Numbered from the stretch's first letter, positions 48,720-57,264 are shown. The stretch: DNA of 64,000 bases from Georgenia soli (GCF_002563695.1 NZ_PDJI01000004.1:1426001-1490000); one strand, 5' to 3'. A program made the numbers and translations. Notes: a model not told the origin generated them from the sequence alone.

Positions 48720-49045
48720 CGCTCCTCCTCCGGGACACGGACGAAGAACCGTGTGAACAGCCCGTACAGCACCATCGTCAGGTAGCAGAGGAAGGTGATG
48801 AACACGAGCTCCTCGACCGGCAGATGGGGCAGGAGCTCGACGCCGCTGAGCGCCTCGCCCTGGCCGCGGCCGTAGAAGCCGAGGCCGATCGCGACGAGGT
48901 CCCACAGCAGGAAGAACACGACGCCGACGCCGAGCACGAGCGCGCCGCGGCGGGGGTCGGCGAAGAGGAACAGCCGGAAGCGGCGGTCGAGCAGCACCAT
49001 GCACCCGAGGGAGACGAGCAGGCAGGCGAGGTAGAGCCAGCTCAC
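48716..49045 (-). CDS. crtYe: C50 carotenoid cyclase subunit
   Basis: 109 residues with three membrane helices (WLYLACLLVSLGCMVLL, ALVLGVGVVFFLLWDLVAIG, LVFITFLCYLTMVLYGLF). The LLPHLPVEELVFITFLCY segment, with its PxEE pair, is the cyclase-domain signature. GTG 49045 overlaps the crtI stop. Works as a heterodimer with the next gene product. Whether rings are epsilon (decaprenoxanthin) or gamma (sarcinaxanthin) cannot be decided by eye. Confidence 0.88.
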   Translation of the reverse strand: MSWLYLACLLVSLGCMVLLDRRFRLFLFADPRRGALVLGVGVVFFLLWDLVAIGLGFYGRGQGEALSGVELLPHLPVEELVFITFLCYLTMVLYGLFTRFFVRVPEEER

Positions 49046-50757
49046 CGCGCCACCGCCGTCGGCTCGGTGTTGCGGTCGCCGCGCAGTCGCTTGAGCAGGA
49101 TCTCGGCGCTGATCAGGCACATCGGCAGGCCCACCCCGGGAATCGTGCTCGACCCGGCGTAGTACAGCCCGGCGACGCGCCGGGAGGCGTTGCGCCCGCG
49201 CAGGAACGCGCTCTGCCGCAGCGTGTGCGCGGGGCCCAGCGCCCCGCCGGACCAGGCGTTGAGGTCGGCGGCGAAGTCGCCCGGGCCGACGGTGCGGCGC
49301 ACCACGATCCGCTCGCGCAGGTCCGGGATCCCGGCCCACGCGGCGACCTGGTCGATCGCGGCGTCCGCCGCCCGCTCGACGGCCGGGTCGCCCGTGCCGT
49401 CCACCCCGCCGCGGCCCAGCCCCGGGTCCGCGGGCACGGGCACGAGGACGAAGACGTTCTCGTGGCCCGGCGGCGCCACGGTCGGGTCGGTGCGCGAGGG
49501 CGTGCACACGTACGCGGACGCCGGGTCGGGCACGCGGCGCTCGCGGCCGAAGATGTCCGCGAAGTTCCGGTCCCAGTCGGCGGTGAAGAACAGCGAGTGG
49601 TGCTCGAGCTGCGGCAGCTCGCCGCGCACGCCGAGGTAGACGAGCACTGCGCCGGGGCCCGGGTCGCGACGGTCCCAGTACCGCTGCGGGTAGGTCCGCA
49701 GCCGCGGCGGCAGCAGCTCGGTCTCGAGGTGGTGCAGGTCCGCGGCGCCGACGACGACGTCCGCCGCGCTGACGTGCTCCGCCCCCGACGCGTCACGCCA
49801 CCGCACGCCGGTCACCCGGGCACGGTGGGAACCCGTGCGGCGCACTCGGGCGGCCCGTCCCCGACGGCGGCCGGGCAGGTCCGCCGTCGTCAGCGCGGTC
49901 ACGGTGGCCCCGGTGCGCAGGGTCGCGCCCTCGCGCTCGGCCAGCCGCGCGACCGCCTCGACCAGCCGGGTGAGGCCGCCCTGGGGGTAGAGCACGCCGT
50001 CGGCGAGGTCGAGGTGGCTCATGAGGTGGTACATGCTCGGCGCGCGGTCCGGCGAGGAGCCGAGGAAGACGGCCGGGTAGCCGAGGATCTGCCGCAGCCT
50101 CGGGTCGGCGAAGTGCCGCGCGACGTGCGCGCCGAGCGGGCGCAGCAGCAGCTCGACGAGGCGCCGGGAGCGGCGCAGCACGTCCGGGCGCGCGAGCGTG
50201 GTGAGCGACTCGAAGCTCGTGTAGAGGAACCGCTGGGTGGCGAGGTCGTACGCCTCGCGGGCGGAGTCGAGGTAGCGGCGCAGGCGTTCGCCCGCACCGG
50301 GTTCGAGGACCTCGAAGGTGGCGACGTTGGCCTCGAGGTCCGCACGCACGTCCACCGGCTGGGCGTGGTCCTCGAAGAACACCCGGTAGCCCGGGTCGAG
50401 GAGCGTCAGGTCGAGCTGCTCGGCGGCGGAGGTGCCGAGCAGCGCGAAGAAGTGGTCGAAGACCTCCGGCATGAGGTACCAGCTCGGGCCGGTGTCGAAC
50501 CGGAAGCCGTCGCGCTCCCAGGTGCCGGCGCGGCCGCCGAGGGCCTCGCGCTGCTCGAGGAGCTCGACGTCGTAGCCGTCGCCGGCGAGCAGGGCGGCGG
50601 AGGCGAGCCCGGCGATCCCGCCCCCGACGACGACGGCGGTGCGGCGCCGCCGGCCTCCGTCCCCCGCGGTCGGGGAGGACGCCCCGGCCGTCGACAAGGC
50701 GGCGCGGGCGGGCAGCGGGGCGGCGCCGGACAGCTGCTGCGGCACGGTCGCGCTCAT
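49042..50757 (-). CDS. crtI: Phytoene desaturase
   Basis: 571 residues. ATG 50757 overlaps the crtB stop (ATGA). FAD-binding motif AVVVGGGIAGLASAALLAGD, LLEQREALGGRAG, and the C-terminal carotenoid oxidoreductase signature GLYYAGSSTIPGVGLPMCL. An N-terminal Ala/Ser-rich extension of about 38 residues precedes the FAD domain. It converts phytoene to lycopene by four desaturations. The central substrate domain contains an Arg-rich insertion near residue 300. Confidence 0.95.
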   Translation of the reverse strand: MSATVPQQLSGAAPLPARAALSTAGASSPTAGDGGRRRRTAVVVGGGIAGLASAALLAGDGYDVELLEQREALGGRAGTWERDGFRFDTGPSWYLMPEVFDHFFALLGTSAAEQLDLTLLDPGYRVFFEDHAQPVDVRADLEANVATFEVLEPGAGERLRRYLDSAREAYDLATQRFLYTSFESLTTLARPDVLRRSRRLVELLLRPLGAHVARHFADPRLRQILGYPAVFLGSSPDRAPSMYHLMSHLDLADGVLYPQGGLTRLVEAVARLAEREGATLRTGATVTALTTADLPGRRRGRAARVRRTGSHRARVTGVRWRDASGAEHVSAADVVVGAADLHHLETELLPPRLRTYPQRYWDRRDPGPGAVLVYLGVRGELPQLEHHSLFFTADWDRNFADIFGRERRVPDPASAYVCTPSRTDPTVAPPGHENVFVLVPVPADPGLGRGGVDGTGDPAVERAADAAIDQVAAWAGIPDLRERIVVRRTVGPGDFAADLNAWSGGALGPAHTLRQSAFLRGRNASRRVAGLYYAGSSTIPGVGLPMCLISAEILLKRLRGDRNTEPTAVAR

Positions 50758-51686
50758 CGCCGCCCGCCCCGCACCACGGCGCGGGCCACCACGGCGGCCT
50801 TGCGCGGCCCCGGCACCCGCACGCGCCGGCGTCGCAGCTCCGCCGCCGGCGTCCGGCGCAGCCGCGCGGACAGCTCGGCGAACAGCCCGTGCGCGGCGAG
50901 GACGGCGGACCGGCTGCTCGGCGGCAGCTGGGCGGCCGCCCGGGCCGCGGCGGCCAGGTCGGCGTCGATGTCGTCGAGGAGCTCGTCGCGCCGGGCGTCG
51001 TCGAGCCGTTCGACGTCGACGTCGGGGAAGTAGGTGCGACCGAGCCGGTCGTGGTCGTCGGCGAGGTCGCGCAGGAAGTTGACCTTCTGGAAGGCGGCGC
51101 CCAGGCGCCTGGCACCGGGGCTCAGGCGCGAGTAGGAGACGCCGCGCGCGTCGGGCGCGGCCACGAAGACCTTCAGGCACATCAGGCCGACCACCTCCGC
51201 CGACCCGTAGACGTAGGCGTCGAGGCTGCGTGCGTCGTGGGCCGTGACGGTCAGGTCGGTGCGCATCGAGGCGAAGAACGGCACGAGCAGCTCGGGGCCG
51301 ATGCCCACCGCCCGTGCGGTGATCGCGAAGGCGTGGACCACGAGGTTGGTGCTCCGGCCGTCGCGCAGGGCCTCGTACGTGTCCTCCTCGAGCGCGGTGA
51401 GGACCGCGCCCGCGTGCGACGGGTCGCCCGACCCGGCGCGTCCGTCCACGACCTCGTCGGCGAGGCGCACCAGCGCGTAGATGTTGCGCACGTGGGTGCG
51501 CACGGGCTCGCGCAGGAGCCGGCACGCCCAGCCGAACGACGTCGAGTAGCCGTCGATGACGGCCGCGGCGGCGCGCTGGGCGACGGCGTCGTAGACGGGG
51601 TCGGAGGTGACGAGGCGCAGGGACGGACCGGGCCTGGCCGCGCCGTCGGCCTCGTGGCCGTTCCCCGGCAGGGGTGGTGCGCTCAT
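50754..51686 (-). CDS. crtB: Phytoene synthase
   Basis: 310 residues. Trans-isoprenyl diphosphate synthase fold with the two Asp-rich sites: RNIYALVRLADEVVDG and NFLRDLADDHDRLGRTY. It condenses two geranylgeranyl diphosphates to phytoene. ATG 51686 overlaps the crtE stop by 4 bases. The C-terminal 40 residues are Arg-rich. Confidence 0.95.
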   Translation of the reverse strand: MSAPPLPGNGHEADGAARPGPSLRLVTSDPVYDAVAQRAAAAVIDGYSTSFGWACRLLREPVRTHVRNIYALVRLADEVVDGRAGSGDPSHAGAVLTALEEDTYEALRDGRSTNLVVHAFAITARAVGIGPELLVPFFASMRTDLTVTAHDARSLDAYVYGSAEVVGLMCLKVFVAAPDARGVSYSRLSPGARRLGAAFQKVNFLRDLADDHDRLGRTYFPDVDVERLDDARRDELLDDIDADLAAAARAAAQLPPSSRSAVLAAHGLFAELSARLRRTPAAELRRRRVRVPGPRKAAVVARAVVRGGRR

Positions 51687-52729
51687 GCGGCCCTCCGGAT
51701 GAAGTCGCGGGTCAGTGCGGTGACGCCGTCGAGAAGCTCGTCGGGCAGGCCGGCGTCCCGGGCGGTGGTGAGGGCGGTCTCGAAGTAGTCGACCGCGAGC
51801 TCCTCCACGACGGCACGTGCACCGCAGTCGGTCAGCAGGGCGCGCACGCGGGCGGCGCCGGCGTCGTCCAGCTCGGGGTCGCCCAGGTGGACGGCGATGC
51901 CGGGCCAGGCGTCGGTGGTGCGGGCGTGGGCGATCAGCGGGGTGAGCTTGCCCTCGCGCAGGTCCGTGAGGGCGGACTTGCCGGTGACGGCCTCGTCGCC
52001 GAAGACGCCCTGGAGGTCGTCGACGAGCTGGAAGCCGATGCCGACGAGCCGGCCGATCTCCCCGAGCCGCTCCACCGTCTCCGCGTCCGCGCCGGCCAGC
52101 AGGGCGCCGGCCTGGAGCGGCAGCACGAAGCTGTAGACGGCGGTCTTGCGCTCCCCCATGGTCAGCACGTCGCCGAGGGAGACGGTGTCGTCCTCGAGGC
52201 CAAGCCCGAGGCGGACGTCGGTCAGCTCGCCCGCGGCGGTGGCGTGGACCGTGCGGTCGAGGAGGTCGAGCAGCTGCTCCACCGCCTCGGGCGGTGCGGC
52301 GCAGGTGGCGACGGCGCGCACGGCGGCGACGAGGGCGAGGTCGCCGGCGAGGATGCCGGCGGTGTCGGCGTACGTGCGGGTGCCGCGCGCGGTGGCACCG
52401 GCCGCGGCGGCCTCCGCGGCGAAGGCGCCCGAGACGTTGGGCCGGCCGCGGCGGGTGTCGTCGCCGTCGATGACGTCGTCGTGGACGACGAACGCGGTGT
52501 GAAGCAGCTCGACGGCCGCCCCCACCCGCGCCGCGGGCCCGGGCAGGTGGCCGCCGAGCAGGTCGTGGGCGGCGACAACGAGGGCCGGGCGGAACCGCTT
52601 GCCGCCCTCCGTGGCGGTCGTCAGCGCGGCCCAGAGCCGGGCGTGCTCGCCGCCGATGCGCCGGGCGCGGACGGACCCGGCGTCGAGGATGCGGCGCAGC
52701 TCCCTGTCCGCCGCTGTCCGGCCACTCAT
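51683..52729 (-). CDS. crtE: Geranylgeranyl diphosphate synthase
   Basis: 348 residues. The first Asp-rich motif is VVHDDVIDGDDTRRG; GGKRFRP supplies the diphosphate-binding Lys and Arg. The second motif region is FQLVDDLQGVFGDEAVTGKS followed by DLREGKLTPLI. The residues before the first DDxxD are small (ELLHTAF), consistent with a C20 product. ATG 52729 overlaps the idi stop (ATGA). Supplies substrate to crtB. A second synthase gene lies at 63249. Confidence 0.93.
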   Translation of the reverse strand: MSGRTAADRELRRILDAGSVRARRIGGEHARLWAALTTATEGGKRFRPALVVAAHDLLGGHLPGPAARVGAAVELLHTAFVVHDDVIDGDDTRRGRPNVSGAFAAEAAAAGATARGTRTYADTAGILAGDLALVAAVRAVATCAAPPEAVEQLLDLLDRTVHATAAGELTDVRLGLGLEDDTVSLGDVLTMGERKTAVYSFVLPLQAGALLAGADAETVERLGEIGRLVGIGFQLVDDLQGVFGDEAVTGKSALTDLREGKLTPLIAHARTTDAWPGIAVHLGDPELDDAGAARVRALLTDCGARAVVEELAVDYFETALTTARDAGLPDELLDGVTALTRDFIRRAA

Positions 52730-53310
52730 CCGACGAGCTCCTGCGCGTGGACGCCGGCGGCGGCGTCGTCGGTGTCGTCGTCGAGCTCCGCCATGGCGTG
52801 GACCTGCTCGACCGCCCACGGGCTCAGCGCCCACGGGGCGAGGACGACGAGGCGGCCGAGCTCCTCGGGGTCCACCCAGCGCAGGTCCATGACCTCCGCC
52901 GGGTCGGGCGCCGGCTCGTCGTCGGTGAGGGCGACGAGGACGGGGCACAGCTCGTTCTCGACCACGCCCGCGGCGTCGACCGCCCGGTACCGGAAGTCCG
53001 GCAGGACGACCCGGACGTCGTGGACGGTCAGGCCCAGCTCGTGGGCCGCGTGCCGGGCCAGTGCCTCGGGCACCGCCTCACCGAGGCGCGGGTGGCCGCA
53101 GAAGGAGTTGGTCCACACCCCCGGCCAGGTCCGCTTCCCCAGCGCACGGCGGGTGAGCAGCACCCGCCCGTCGCTGCGGAAGAGGTAGCAGGAGAACGCC
53201 AGGTGCAGCGGGGTGTCGGTGCCGTGCACCGTGCCGCGCGGCGCGACACCGAGCGGGCGGCCGTCGTCGTCGACGAGGACCACGTGATCGAGCGGGACGG
53301 GGCCGGCCAT
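52726..53310 (-). CDS. idi: Isopentenyl-diphosphate delta-isomerase, type I
   Basis: 194 residues. ATG 53310 follows GAGGTGAGGCCG. Nudix-like IDI with the catalytic Cys in TNSFCGHPRLGE, the Glu in VENELCPVLVA, and the HLAFSCYLF and RRALGKRTWPGVW segments. It balances IPP and DMAPP, which matters here because DMAPP is used both for GGPP and for the elongase. First gene of the carotenoid operon and nearest to the divergent MarR gene. Confidence 0.94.
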   Translation of the reverse strand: MAGPVPLDHVVLVDDDGRPLGVAPRGTVHGTDTPLHLAFSCYLFRSDGRVLLTRRALGKRTWPGVWTNSFCGHPRLGEAVPEALARHAAHELGLTVHDVRVVLPDFRYRAVDAAGVVENELCPVLVALTDDEPAPDPAEVMDLRWVDPEELGRLVVLAPWALSPWAVEQVHAMAELDDDTDDAAAGVHAQELVG

Positions 53311-53347
53311 CGGCCTCACCTCTTCCGGTCGTGCCTGCCGCATTTCG

Positions 53348-53377
53348 CTAGCCCGGCTAGTTAGTTTCCAAGGTAAC
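53348..53377. promoter_or_regulatory. Candidate CrtR/MarR operators
   Basis: CTAGCC-C-GGCTAG (53348-53360) is a perfect 6+6 inverted repeat. GTTTCCAAGGTAAC (53364-53377) is a 10-of-14 palindrome that overlaps the -10 box of the MarR gene. Both lie in the 76-base divergent region between idi and marR, where a dual repressor site is expected. Confidence 0.55.
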
Positions 53378-53379
53378 AT
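53374..53379 (+). promoter_or_regulatory. -10 box for leaderless transcription of the MarR gene
   Basis: TAACAT fits TANNNT and lies 7 bases before ATG 53387; no ribosome site is seen. Overlap with the palindrome suggests autorepression. Confidence 0.5.
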
Positions 53380-53386
53380 ACGCTCC

Positions 53387-53929
53387 ATGGCAGACAACCC
53401 CTCGTCGGGCCCGACGCCGCCGCGCTCGTCCTACTGGTACGACGGCGAGGCGGCCGTGGTGGAGATGCTCGCTGCACTGCGGGCCTTCCGCCGCGCCGAC
53501 CAGGAGATGCGCCGGCGCATGAGCGCCGACATGGACATGAACGTGACCGACATGCAGGCCTTGCAGTTCATCATCGCCGCGGAGGGCCAGGGCCGCACGG
53601 TGGCGCCGCGCGACCTCGCCGCGCACCTGCGGATCTCCACCGCCTCGACCACCAAGCTGCTGGACCGGCTCACCGCGTCGGGCCACCTGGAGCGGACCCC
53701 GCACCCGACCGACCGGCGTTCGCTGATCGTGGTGCCCACCGAGCACGCCCACCGCGAGGTGCGCGACCGCCTCGCCCGGATGCACGAACGGATGCGGGAG
53801 ATCGCCCGCGCGGTGCCGGAACCGGCGCGGCCCGCCGTCGTGACGTTCCTGCGCGACATGGCCCGCGAGCTGGACGAGGCCGGCTCGCCCGCGCCGCTCA
53901 CCCCCCGCCCGCCCACGTCCGGGTCCTGA
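53387..53929 (+). CDS. MarR-family regulator (CrtR-like)
   Basis: 180 residues. Winged helix: VTDMQALQFIIAAEGQG, APRDLAAHLRISTASTTKLLDRLTASG as recognition helix, and the wing HLERTPHPTDRRSLIV. C-terminal dimerisation helices. In Corynebacterium a divergent MarR protein, CrtR, represses the crt operon and is released by geranylgeranyl diphosphate; position and orientation here are the same. Ligand and targets are inferred. Weak 6-bp stem CGGCCG-TCG-CGGCCG (53940-53954) follows the stop. Confidence 0.9.
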   Translation: MADNPSSGPTPPRSSYWYDGEAAVVEMLAALRAFRRADQEMRRRMSADMDMNVTDMQALQFIIAAEGQGRTVAPRDLAAHLRISTASTTKLLDRLTASGHLERTPHPTDRRSLIVVPTEHAHREVRDRLARMHERMREIARAVPEPARPAVVTFLRDMARELDEAGSPAPLTPRPPTSGS

Positions 53930-53981
53930 CCGGAAGGACCGGCCGTCGCGGCCGCACCCTCCCGACACGACCGCCACCCCC

Positions 53982-54749
53982 TCAGGCCAGCCGGCCCCGG
54001 ACGATGCTGTCGCCGCTGTGCGCGGGGTTGCCGTCGTACGGCTCGTCCGAGACGTCGACGACCGGGAACTCCTTCAGGTCCAGGCCGGGCGGGAGCTCGA
54101 ACGTGCCCGAGGTCCCCGTGAGCATCCCGAGACTCACGAGCCGCTGGGCATCGGCGTCGAGCAGCCAGACCTCCAGGAAGCCGGTCGGCCCGGCGTCGTC
54201 GAGCCGCAGGTCGAGAACCCGGCGGCCGTCCTTCTCGTGCACGGCCGCCTCGCCGGTCGCCTCCCGCCCCGGCATGGGGTCGAGCGCGGCGCTGGCCACC
54301 ACGGGACCCTGCGAGTCCCGGTCGGGGAGGTTGAGAGCCAGCACGGTCCCGCCGACGCCGACGAGGAAGCTCGCCGCAGCGATCCAGGCCGTCCGCCGGC
54401 GCCACGCCGAGGCGCCCGTGGTGGCGGTGGACGGCGCCGGGGCCGATGCCGGCGGCGGGCCGGCGGCCGGCGGCGGGGCGGCGGCGGGGAACGGGGCCGG
54501 GGCGGCGGTCACCTGCTCGGCCGCTCCGCCGTCGGCAAGCCCGAGCTCTTCGGCGATCCCGTCCCAGACCCGCTCGGGCGGTCGCTCCAGCCGGCCGGCG
54601 CCGGCCCCCCGGGCCGAGGAGGTCACGCGCTCGAGCGACGCGACCTCGGCGCGGCACTGCTCGCAGCTCTCCAGATGCGTCTGGACCTCGGGACCGACGT
54701 GCTCGCCGAGGGCGCGGAGGGCGATCGTCTCGTCGTCAAGATGCGACAT
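53982..54749 (-). CDS. Anti-sigma factor, RskA type
   Basis: 255 residues. N-terminal zinc anti-sigma domain with HLESCEQC (HxxxCxxC), an Ala/Pro-rich linker (about 80-115), one membrane helix (TAWIAAASFLVGVGGTVLAL) and an extracytoplasmic RskA domain (VLDLRLDDAGPTGFLEVWLLDADAQRLVSLGML). It should hold its sigma factor at the membrane and release it after regulated proteolysis. ATG 54749 overlaps the sigma gene by 14 bases. Confidence 0.92.
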   Translation of the reverse strand: MSHLDDETIALRALGEHVGPEVQTHLESCEQCRAEVASLERVTSSARGAGAGRLERPPERVWDGIAEELGLADGGAAEQVTAAPAPFPAAAPPPAAGPPPASAPAPSTATTGASAWRRRTAWIAAASFLVGVGGTVLALNLPDRDSQGPVVASAALDPMPGREATGEAAVHEKDGRRVLDLRLDDAGPTGFLEVWLLDADAQRLVSLGMLTGTSGTFELPPGLDLKEFPVVDVSDEPYDGNPAHSGDSIVRGRLA

Positions 54750-55293
54750 CTGCCACCTCCAGCCTCGTGCGCAACCGTCCCAGACTCCGCCTGATGTGCG
54801 ACTTCACCGTGCCGAGCGGGAGCCCGACGCGTTCGGCGATCTCCACGTGGGTGAGCTCGTCGAAGAACGCCAGCCTCATGATCTCTCCCTGCGGCTCCCC
54901 CAGGTCGCCGAGCGCGTCGGCGACCACCACCTGCTCGACCACGCGCGTGGGGTCGTCCGCCGGCGGCGCGACCTCCTCGGCCGTGCGGGTCGCGGCGTCC
55001 GCCGCGCGCAGCTCACGGGCGCGGCGGGCGTGCGCGTCGGCCACGGTGTTGCGGGTGATGCCGACCAGCCACGCCTGCAGCGGCGCCCGCACGGGGTCGA
55101 ACCCTGCGCGCCCGCGCCAGGCCGCCACGAACACCTGCTGGGTGACGTCCTCGGCGTCCGCCACGGAGCCTAGCGAGCGCCGGGCGATCGTGTAGACGAG
55201 CGGCGACCAGCGGTCGTACAGCTCACGCACCGCCTCCGGCCGGCCGGCACGGAAGGCGGCCTCGAGGGCCAGGCGGGACTCGTCGTCGTCCAC
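54736..55293 (-). CDS. ECF RNA polymerase sigma factor (SigK-like)
   Basis: 185 residues. Region 2 (LYDRWSPLVYTIARRSLG, DAEDVTQQVFVAAWR) and region 4 (GEIMRLAFFDELTHVEIAERVGLPLGTVKSHIRRSLGRLR) are clear. The start is near GTG 55293, with GGGAGG just before it; GTG 55299 is also possible. The partner is the RskA-type anti-sigma directly downstream. Stimulus unknown. Confidence 0.9.
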   Translation of the reverse strand: MDDDESRLALEAAFRAGRPEAVRELYDRWSPLVYTIARRSLGSVADAEDVTQQVFVAAWRGRAGFDPVRAPLQAWLVGITRNTVADAHARRARELRAADAATRTAEEVAPPADDPTRVVEQVVVADALGDLGEPQGEIMRLAFFDELTHVEIAERVGLPLGTVKSHIRRSLGRLRTRLEVADVAS

Positions 55294-55348
55294 ACCCACC
55301 TCCCGGGGCCGGGCCGCGGCCGGGAGACCGACCGCCGTGATCGGGAGG

Positions 55349-56032
55349 TTACCCACCGACGGGCCTCGCCGACACCACAACGTTGTCGTCGTAGCTCTGC
55401 CGCGCCTCGTCCCACCGCCCGCCGCACGTGAACAGCACCAGACGCGGGGCGCCGTCGCGGCGGAAGTACTGCTCAAGATCGATGACGTCCTTGCCGACCT
55501 TCTCCACCGAGGTCACCTCGTAGTCGAGGACCTGGCCGTCCGCGCGGGTCACCCGCACCCGGTCCCCGGGCCGGGCGTCCTTGAGGTCGTAGAACGGGCC
55601 GCGCGGGGTGACGTAGGAGCCGGCGTGGGCGGCGACGACGGCGGTCCCCTCCTCCGCGCCGACCGTCGGGCCGAAGCGGTACCAGCCGGCCTCGAGCGCG
55701 TCCGGGCGGACCTCCATCTGGCCGTCGTCGGCCACACCGACCGGGACGACCGGCATGTCGATGTCGAGCGCGTCGTAGACCAGACGGACGGGCGGCCGCG
55801 GCGCGGTGGTCCGGGCCGCCTCGCCGGCGTCGCGCACCGGGATGTCCGTCGGGGCAGCGCCGGCCGGTTCCGTCACGGTCGACGCTGCCGTCCCGGGGGC
55901 GGTGCCGGCCGGGCTGGGGGTATCAACCGGCACCGCCGTCGTGGGCGCGGGCTGCCCGGGGTCGTCCGAGCAGCCCGCGAGGAGGGCGGGGCCGAGCAGC
56001 AGGGCCGCGACGGTCGCGGTCGGCGTGCGCAC
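55349..56032 (-). CDS. Class F-like sortase
   Basis: 227 residues. GTG 56032 follows GAAAGGAGGGCGGAGC. The N-terminus is a lipoprotein-like leader ending in LLAGC, then a Pro/Thr/Ala linker. The sortase domain (about 85-227) has the catalytic His in VVAAHAGSY and Cys in RLVLFTCGGRWD, with SYDDNVVVSA after it as in class F enzymes. It cleaves a C-terminal sorting signal and transfers the protein to an acceptor. It follows the DUF4397 gene by 16 bases. No canonical LPXTG substrate is adjacent; the chaplin-like protein has a degenerate signal. Confidence 0.85.
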   Translation of the reverse strand: MRTPTATVAALLLGPALLAGCSDDPGQPAPTTAVPVDTPSPAGTAPGTAASTVTEPAGAAPTDIPVRDAGEAARTTAPRPPVRLVYDALDIDMPVVPVGVADDGQMEVRPDALEAGWYRFGPTVGAEEGTAVVAAHAGSYVTPRGPFYDLKDARPGDRVRVTRADGQVLDYEVTSVEKVGKDVIDLEQYFRRDGAPRLVLFTCGGRWDEARQSYDDNVVVSARPVGG

Positions 56033-56048
56033 GCTCCGCCCTCCTTTC

Positions 56049-56864
56049 TCAACGCTGCCGGGCGACGGCGAGGCGTCGGGCTCCGAGGACGCCCGCCGTG
56101 CCGAGCGCGAGGGCCAGACCGGCCCAGGCCGCGGGAAGCAGCCCCGCCTCATCGGTTACCTGGACCTCGCCGGTGGGCACGCCGCCCGGGGCGGAGTGCA
56201 GGCCGTCGATCGTCTGGGTCGCGAGGGCGAGGTTGTCGTCCTCGAGGCTGCCCCAGGCGTAGACGAACGTCGCGACGCCGTCGGCGACCTCGACGTCGGC
56301 CGGGCCGAGGACCGGGTCGGTGGTGCCCGTCGCCGCGACGGCCGCCGGGACCGTCCCGGCCGGGAGGTTCAGCGCCTGCTCGTCGGGGTTGGACAGGTTG
56401 GTGATGACCGGCTGGTCCCCGGCCAGCACGTCCACCGCCGGGGCCGCCGCGATGTGCCGGACGGTCAGGCGGCCCTCCCCCGGTGCGGTGGACGAGGTGT
56501 CGTTGGTGAAGAGGGTGGCCGTCGGGGTGCCCTCCGCGTCGAGGTGCGCGGCCGCGGTGTAGCTGGTCCCGGCCTCCAGCGGCAGGTCGACCGGGCCGAT
56601 CGCCGGCTGGCTGTCGTCCGCGGCGTCGGAGGCGGTGATCGCCACCGTGTACGTCCCGGGCTCCAGCTCGAGCGGGCCGGCCAGCTCGCCGGGGGTGAAG
56701 TCGTCCAGGGTGAGCTCGCCGTTGACGTAGACGTCGACGGTCAGGTCCGGCACCCCGTGCAGCACGGACAGCGAGGCGGTGTGGTCGTCCGCCGCGGCCG
56801 GAGAGGCCGCCAGAGCGAGCACGGCGAGGCCGAAGCCTCCACCGAGTGCAGCCGTCTTGCGCAT
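56049..56864 (-). CDS. DUF4397 domain surface protein
   Basis: 271 residues. ATG 56864 follows GGAGGACC. Signal peptide (AALGGGFGLAVLALAASPAAA), two DUF4397 beta-sandwich halves (LSVLHGVPDLTVDVYVNG, LTVRHIAAAPAVDVLAGDQP), and a C-terminal helix (LLPAAWAGLALALGTAGVLGA) followed by RRLAVARQR. No LPXTG sequence precedes the helix, so it is probably membrane-anchored. Its pairing with a class F sortase recurs in actinobacteria. Confidence 0.88.
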   Translation of the reverse strand: MRKTAALGGGFGLAVLALAASPAAADDHTASLSVLHGVPDLTVDVYVNGELTLDDFTPGELAGPLELEPGTYTVAITASDAADDSQPAIGPVDLPLEAGTSYTAAAHLDAEGTPTATLFTNDTSSTAPGEGRLTVRHIAAAPAVDVLAGDQPVITNLSNPDEQALNLPAGTVPAAVAATGTTDPVLGPADVEVADGVATFVYAWGSLEDDNLALATQTIDGLHSAPGGVPTGEVQVTDEAGLLPAAWAGLALALGTAGVLGARRLAVARQR

Positions 56865-57264
56865 GATGGTCCTCCATGGTCGGGCCCCCGGTCGGGAGCG
56901 TTGCTGACATGGAGGTATTCCGGCGTGGGTGCCCGTGCGGATGCAGATTGCCCGGACGAATTTTCTGGGCGCCTTCCCGGGCTCCTCGCCACCGCACCTT
57001 CCCGGCCGCTCACCGCACCTTCTTCCCGGCCGCCCACCGCACCTTCCCGGCCGCCCACCGCACCCACCCGGCCGCTCCGGGCTCGCATCCCCGTCACCAC
57101 AATCGCCGCCTGCGAGCCCCACGTCTGGCCCCCATCCCTCGGCGCGCGATCGCCCACATGTGTTCCGTCAGTGAGTCTGCGGAGAATCAGTGGGCCCGGG
57201 CCGACTGGACCTGCGCGGGACCACTGACCGAAGGGAGCAGGCCAGAGGTGGGGCGCCCGGAAGT
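56865..57264. other. Intergenic region with 21-bp repeats
   Basis: 400 bases without a supported gene. Four units of CACCGCACCTTCCCGGCCGC (21-bp period, one unit 24 bp) lie at 56990-57076. The upstream part should hold the promoter of the DUF4397 gene. Repeat periods are multiples of three, but no ORF with a ribosome site uses them. Confidence 0.6.

Noticed and set aside
56049..56110. LPXTG signal in the DUF4397 protein
   Set aside because: The sequence before the C-terminal helix shows no LPXTG-like pentapeptide, so sortase anchoring of this protein is not supported.
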